Source of the DNA: Endozoicomonas montiporae CL-33
GTDB taxonomy: Bacteria > Pseudomonadota > Gammaproteobacteria > Pseudomonadales > Endozoicomonadaceae
Length of the DNA: 64,000 nucleotides
Direction of reading: 5' to 3'
Assembly: GCF_001583435.1 (NCBI RefSeq)
Contig: NZ_CP013251.1
Location: 4,725,215-4,789,214, forward strand
Below are positions 59,919-64,000 of the stretch, piece after piece. Made by a program: the position numbers and the translations under genes. The notes beneath the pieces are model-generated. The model was not told where the DNA came from. It did no database searches and was given only the letters and a program-made list of their open reading frames with translations. Every line of letters begins with the position of its first letter. Within the stretch, counting starts at the first letter, position 1.

Positions 59919-60320
59919 ATGCAATTGGATAGCGTGACACTGCCTGATGATTTGTTATGGGTCAACGAATACGACTGGAACCCGGTAAAGCAAAACCTTG
60001 ATCGCAGCCTGTCCGGAGCCTTGCTGGTTCAGGAGCAGGCTGCTTCTTACGGTCGCCCGATAGAACTCTCGGGAGGTGAGGAAGCCGGATGGGTAGACCG
60101 GGCAACGGTTGAACAACTGCTCGCCCTGTCACTGATACCCAACAAAGTCATGACCCTGACCACGGCTGACCTTCGGGCATTTTCAGTGATCTTTGACCGC
60201 AGTGGTGGTGCGCCCATCGAAGCCCGGCAGATCATGCCTTTTGCCTATCCCGATGACAGCTACCAGTACAGCCTCAGCATTCGCCTGCTGACCGTCGAAA
60301 CCGTGGAAGCACCAGAATAA
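59919..60320 (+). CDS. Small tail protein (distal-tail position)
   Basis: The ATG at 59919, after AAAGGAC, gives 133 aa (MQLDSVTLPDDLLWVNEYDW, then QNLDRSLSGALLVQEQAASY, GRPIELSGGEEAGWVDRATV, TADLRAFSVIFDRSGGAPIE). It is beta-rich and of a type found just after the tape measure in siphophages of Mu-like lineage. A distal-tail or tail-completion role is inferred from position. Confidence 0.75.
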   Translation: MQLDSVTLPDDLLWVNEYDWNPVKQNLDRSLSGALLVQEQAASYGRPIELSGGEEAGWVDRATVEQLLALSLIPNKVMTLTTADLRAFSVIFDRSGGAPIEARQIMPFAYPDDSYQYSLSIRLLTVETVEAPE

Positions 60321-60336
60321 ATGACAGGAGCAACGG

Positions 60337-63300
60337 ATGGCCATTAACAACGACGATGTGAAACTGTTTGAAAGCCAGCGACTCAGCGATGAGGAAGACG
60401 GCGGTGGACGGGCAACCGGAAACGAAGTGGTTGATGGCAACGTCAACAACCTGTTTCAGGACATCTCAAGGATTGACCGAACCATTGGCGATGTCGCCCT
60501 GCGGAAAGCCTATGTGGGCATCAGCACCGACAACAACGATGCCTATCTCGGTAGCCACCTGATCCTGACCGAGCCGCCGAAAGATGAAAACGTCAGCGTG
60601 CTTTTATTCAACACCGATGACCAGACTGACGAGCGAAAGAATGCCCGGAACCGGATCGAGGCTTATGTGGTGCCGGGCACTTCTGCCAGCTTTGAACTGC
60701 TGGGCAACCAGACCGAAGGGCAACGCAGCATCGCAGGGGTACAGCGGGAAGAAAGCAGGCTGCCGGAAGTGGGTGAGGTGTACCGCCTCTACAACCCTGA
60801 TACGAAGCAGGAACAGTATGTCCGCCTGACTAAAGTGGAAAGTCGCATCGAGGTGTTTACGTACCAGTATGGCAGCAATAACTTCGTTGACTTTGAGCGA
60901 CGCCGGATCGATATGGAGATCAGTGCAGCCCTTCTTTACACCTTTCCCGGGGGCATTCCGACGCCTGCAGGAACGCAGATGCCAGCAGACAGCGAGGGGG
61001 TTTTTACCGAGAAGACCGTTGTTCAGGGAACCCAGATCGCTGATGCTTCCCGCTATTATGGCATCAAGTCCGCCAGTGCGGATATTGGCAAGGGCGACCT
61101 GAGCGTCCGGGTCGACAGCGTCTATGCGCCACTGGTGCCAAGCGCCAGAATGGAAAGCCCTGTTGTGGATCAGTATGGCGGTTATACCGCTAAGCGGATG
61201 GTGGCGACTTCAAACCATGATCGACAGGTGAGTTTGAAATTCGTTCGTATCAGCGGCAATGAGAGCAGGGCATTTCTGCAAACCGGAGCACTACCCGGAA
61301 CGGTTAGCCTGTCTCTCAATGGCGGACAGTTCAGGGACAACCAGACGGGTCAACTGAATTACGTCAGTGGCAGTAATCAATTTAAAAGCCTGACTATCGA
61401 CTATGAAAGCGGCGCAATAACCGCCATACGAAACAGCAGCTATTACGCCAGCACAGCCTCAGCCACTTATCGACCCGGAACAGGCATTGTCGGCACTGCC
61501 ATCAGCGGCACCCTTGAGGTGACCGTTCAGAACCGTGGCTTCAATTATACATTTAACTTTGCCGAGGCGAAGCCAAGGCCGGGAACGCTGGTCATCAGCT
61601 ATATAGCTCTGGGCAAGTGGCAGGAGGTGAGCGATCCCGGCAACGGGCAGCTACAAGGTTCGGGTAAAGGCAATGTGGATTATGGCACTGGCAGTGTGGC
61701 AGTGACGTTTGAAGGGCTGCCTGACCCGGATAGCCGGATGGTTTACAGCTATATCACCCAGGCCGATGAAGAGATCACGGTTCGAACCGGAACGGTGCCA
61801 GTCGATGATATCGGGTACAGGCACACCACAGAAAAACCCGGCATCAAGCCCGGCTCTGTTACGATTAACTATCTGTCCAGTGACGTTTTAAAAACGCTGG
61901 CCGATCAGGGCAATGGCTTATTAAGCGGCGATGGTTCTGGCTCGGTTTATTATGCATCGGGTGAGCTGGGTTTTATCCTTGATGCCCTGCCGGACTCAGG
62001 CACTGAAATAGAAATCAGTTATCAGCAAGGTGAGGTGGCGGGTGGTGTTGTGGCTGTTTCCGTAGACGGTGCAGGGCTTATATCGGGAACCATTGCAGGA
62101 GCACCCCTGTTGCCCGGTTCGGTGGAGATTCAGTTTGAAGTAGAACGGGATCAAAATGTCCATAATGGCTCAAGAGAAAGATCGGCATGGCAGAGCTACA
62201 CATCAACTTATTACCAGACAAAATCTTTTAAAGACAGTGCCCAAGGGGGCTGGTTAAACGGAACCGGCACCATTGATTATCAGACGGGCAATTTTACGCT
62301 ACGGGCATTGGCGAATTATCACTATACAAATTATGTCGCAAAATCCAATAGCAGCGGCTACGTCTGGAAAGTTGAATATGCATCGGTTTTGAAAACAGAA
62401 CGATTTTCTGGCAACACCGTCACCAGCAAAGCCCAAAGCAATAGTTTAAGTCACCTGCCCAATACCGAAACCCTGAGCGCACCGGAACTGACCATCGACT
62501 TGCTGCCATTGATTGAAGACTACCTGCTGCCCGGTAGTGTCATTTTTGAGTGGAATGGTGAGACTTACTTTGACCGGGATGGCGTTCTTTATAAAAACAT
62601 CAGCACCGAAACCAACGCCGGGGTCAGCGTAGGTACAGTGGACTACAGTGGTGGTGTCGTAACCCTGGCTGTCTATCCGTCCGGAGAACTTTCAGCAGCA
62701 AACATCAACGCAGCGGCAACCCTGTCGGCAGGATTCTCGGTAAGTGCCGTGGCGTTCCGAACTCCCGGTTCTCCGATTCGGGCAGGCAGCCTGCAACTGA
62801 CCGCCGTCCGGGTAGACAACGCTGACATTATAACTGCAACCGCAGACTTCAACGGGAATATAAACACCAGCGAAGTTCAGGGAACTATTGATACCTCCAC
62901 TGGTTGGTGTGAACTGTTTTTTACCGATGGCACCGATCCGATCCCGGTTTTGCCCCAGAGCGTCCGCTATAACTGTGTTATTGAAACCAGCCTGCCACTG
63001 GATGCCGGTTTGATCGGCCTTGACCCGGTTCGACTGCCTTCGGACGGGCGAGTCCCCATCTATCGAATCGGTGATATTGTGGTCATCAGTCACAAAAATA
63101 AAACCGATGCCGCAACCCCGGCAGCGGGACAGAGCATAGCACTGTCAAGAGATCATCAGGCCGAGATCACAGTGCAGGATTCCGGTGGCAATGACCTCGA
63201 CCCTGCTCAATACACAACGGACAAACAAGCGGGAACCCTGACCTTTGCTGACCCATTGCAGCTTCAGGACAGCGACGGTAATAACCTGACTGCGCCTTTT

Positions 63301-63888
63301 ACCGTGACTGACCGGGTCGAACATATGAGCGTGGTCAGCGATGCCCAGATTAACGGGGAACTGTCCATTATTGCTCCTGTGCCGTGGGATTTACCGGCAG
63401 GAGAAACCACCATCAGCAGTGCCGTGGTGTACGGTGATTTGCAGGCGAGAGTGCATCATTTTTTCAGCCAGAAAGTATGGGATAACGGCAACCCGAACTG
63501 GACGGACGAGCGCAATGAAGACAATACCACTGCCCAGTACAACACCATCAACTACCCGGTTCAGGTCGCTAACCGGGGAGCCATCTTTGGCAAGTGGGCA
63601 ATTATTTTTACATCGTCTTCCAACTTTCAGGTAGTCGAAGAAAAGCTGGGTATTATCGCCACGGGTGATATTGGTTCGAATACCGCCCCGATCAATCCGG
63701 AAACCGGAACCCCGTACTTTTCCATTCTGGCTGATGGCTGGGGAAGTGGCTGGTCATCAGGCAATGTGGTGCGGTTTAACACCGATGGCTGTCTGGCTCC
63801 GGTCTGGATTTGTCGAACGGTGCTATCCGGGCAGGGGACGGAGACAGACGACAAGTTTACATTACAGATCAGGGGGGATGCCGATTAA
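60337..63888 (+). CDS. Large tail/baseplate protein with repeated beta modules
   Basis: The 1183-residue protein lies after the tape measure. Residues 1-310 form a unique N-terminal part (FQDISRIDRTIGDVALRKAY). From about 317 to 870 there are about six related 70-90-residue modules. Each opens with a PG(S/T)(V/L) strand (LPGTVSLSLN, RPGTLVISYI, KPGSVTINYL, LPGSVEIQFE, LPGSVIFEWN, RAGSLQLTAV) and closes with a G-x-V-D-Y-x-(T/S)-G strand. The C-terminal part may bind the next structural protein. It is likely a tail-tip or fibre-base protein; receptor binding is not shown. Confidence 0.75.
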   Translation: MAINNDDVKLFESQRLSDEEDGGGRATGNEVVDGNVNNLFQDISRIDRTIGDVALRKAYVGISTDNNDAYLGSHLILTEPPKDENVSVLLFNTDDQTDERKNARNRIEAYVVPGTSASFELLGNQTEGQRSIAGVQREESRLPEVGEVYRLYNPDTKQEQYVRLTKVESRIEVFTYQYGSNNFVDFERRRIDMEISAALLYTFPGGIPTPAGTQMPADSEGVFTEKTVVQGTQIADASRYYGIKSASADIGKGDLSVRVDSVYAPLVPSARMESPVVDQYGGYTAKRMVATSNHDRQVSLKFVRISGNESRAFLQTGALPGTVSLSLNGGQFRDNQTGQLNYVSGSNQFKSLTIDYESGAITAIRNSSYYASTASATYRPGTGIVGTAISGTLEVTVQNRGFNYTFNFAEAKPRPGTLVISYIALGKWQEVSDPGNGQLQGSGKGNVDYGTGSVAVTFEGLPDPDSRMVYSYITQADEEITVRTGTVPVDDIGYRHTTEKPGIKPGSVTINYLSSDVLKTLADQGNGLLSGDGSGSVYYASGELGFILDALPDSGTEIEISYQQGEVAGGVVAVSVDGAGLISGTIAGAPLLPGSVEIQFEVERDQNVHNGSRERSAWQSYTSTYYQTKSFKDSAQGGWLNGTGTIDYQTGNFTLRALANYHYTNYVAKSNSSGYVWKVEYASVLKTERFSGNTVTSKAQSNSLSHLPNTETLSAPELTIDLLPLIEDYLLPGSVIFEWNGETYFDRDGVLYKNISTETNAGVSVGTVDYSGGVVTLAVYPSGELSAANINAAATLSAGFSVSAVAFRTPGSPIRAGSLQLTAVRVDNADIITATADFNGNINTSEVQGTIDTSTGWCELFFTDGTDPIPVLPQSVRYNCVIETSLPLDAGLIGLDPVRLPSDGRVPIYRIGDIVVISHKNKTDAATPAAGQSIALSRDHQAEITVQDSGGNDLDPAQYTTDKQAGTLTFADPLQLQDSDGNNLTAPFTVTDRVEHMSVVSDAQINGELSIIAPVPWDLPAGETTISSAVVYGDLQARVHHFFSQKVWDNGNPNWTDERNEDNTTAQYNTINYPVQVANRGAIFGKWAIIFTSSSNFQVVEEKLGIIATGDIGSNTAPINPETGTPYFSILADGWGSGWSSGNVVRFNTDGCLAPVWICRTVLSGQGTETDDKFTLQIRGDAD

Positions 63889-64000
63889 TGAGTGACTTTA
63901 CTGATCTGGTCAACAGCCTGAAACCTCTGGCCTGGTATCGGCTGAATGAAACCGAAGGCAGTACTTTAAAAGACAGTGCCCGGTTTTATGATGCCACGGC
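63888..64000 (+). CDS. LamG/concanavalin-like tail protein, N-terminal part (runs off the right edge)
   Basis: The ATG at 63888 overlaps the previous stop (TAATG). The visible 37 residues, including SLKPLAWYRLNETEGSTLKD, match the opening strand of LamG-like jelly-roll domains ('aWYrLnEt.Gs...Ds'). Such domains bind carbohydrate in phage tail fibres. The rest lies outside the window. Confidence 0.65.
   Translation, partial: MSDFTDLVNSLKPLAWYRLNETEGSTLKDSARFYDAT

Overview
The window looks like the chromosome of a marine gammaproteobacterium, probably of the Oceanospirillales (Endozoicomonas is my guess, low confidence). Two conserved gene blocks support this: recN / grpE-dnaK-dnaJ / dapB-carA-carB-greA, and fur / bamE / rnfH-ratA / smpB / ssrA. 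These follow the order known from Pseudomonas-type gammaproteobacteria, but are interrupted here by lineage-specific genes.

Host part (1-25280). A GNAT-like fragment is cut by the left edge. It is followed by a CstA-type transporter, a SAM methyltransferase and the minus-strand run dapB-carA-carB-greA (carA starts at TTG, and greA overlaps carB). A palindromic MITE-like element and an exported transglutaminase-like protein separate dapB from dnaJ. grpE and dnaK each have a sigma-32 promoter of textbook form. recN has a perfect LexA box. An unrecognised 516-aa protein sits between grpE and recN. Next come fur, bamE, rnfH, ratA, an NSS-family sodium-coupled transporter, smpB, an unrecognised repeat-containing protein and the tmRNA gene, whose tag ORF can be read directly.

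Prophage (about 25260 to beyond 64000). A tyrosine integrase faces the 3' end of ssrA across a cluster of short repeats typical of integrase arm sites, so ssrA is the likely attachment gene. The leftward early genes are int, xis, a small ORF, recT, a recE-like nuclease and a CI-like repressor. A 470-bp operator region separates them from the rightward genes: a small HTH protein, a Mor-like regulator, a lysis cassette, three small winged-helix-like proteins ending in an O-like replication protein, a lambda P-like protein, a FliA-type sigma factor, a ParB-methyltransferase fusion, the small and large terminase, a Mu gp29-like portal, a Mu gpF-like head protein, protease I, tail tube, tape measure and large tail proteins. 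The mix is lambda-like early control with Mu-like (DUF935/gpF/gpI) head genes.

The structural region is full of cargo. An exported protein lies between terS and terL, and VapBC between terL and portal. A TPR-like protein, a type III restriction-modification system and a HigB/HigA-ImmA module lie between portal and gpF. Small ORFs with a duplicated 52-bp promoter element, another exported protein, a winged-helix protein and an IS1 element lie between gpF and the protease. Protease I is truncated and joined out of frame to the C-terminal remnant of a Gp37-like tail terminator. The scaffold, major capsid and neck genes expected between them are absent, so this prophage probably lost its capsid genes by deletion. 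The most interesting points are the phage sigma factor with possible late promoters, the layered defence cargo, the duplicated promoter element and the head-gene deletion.
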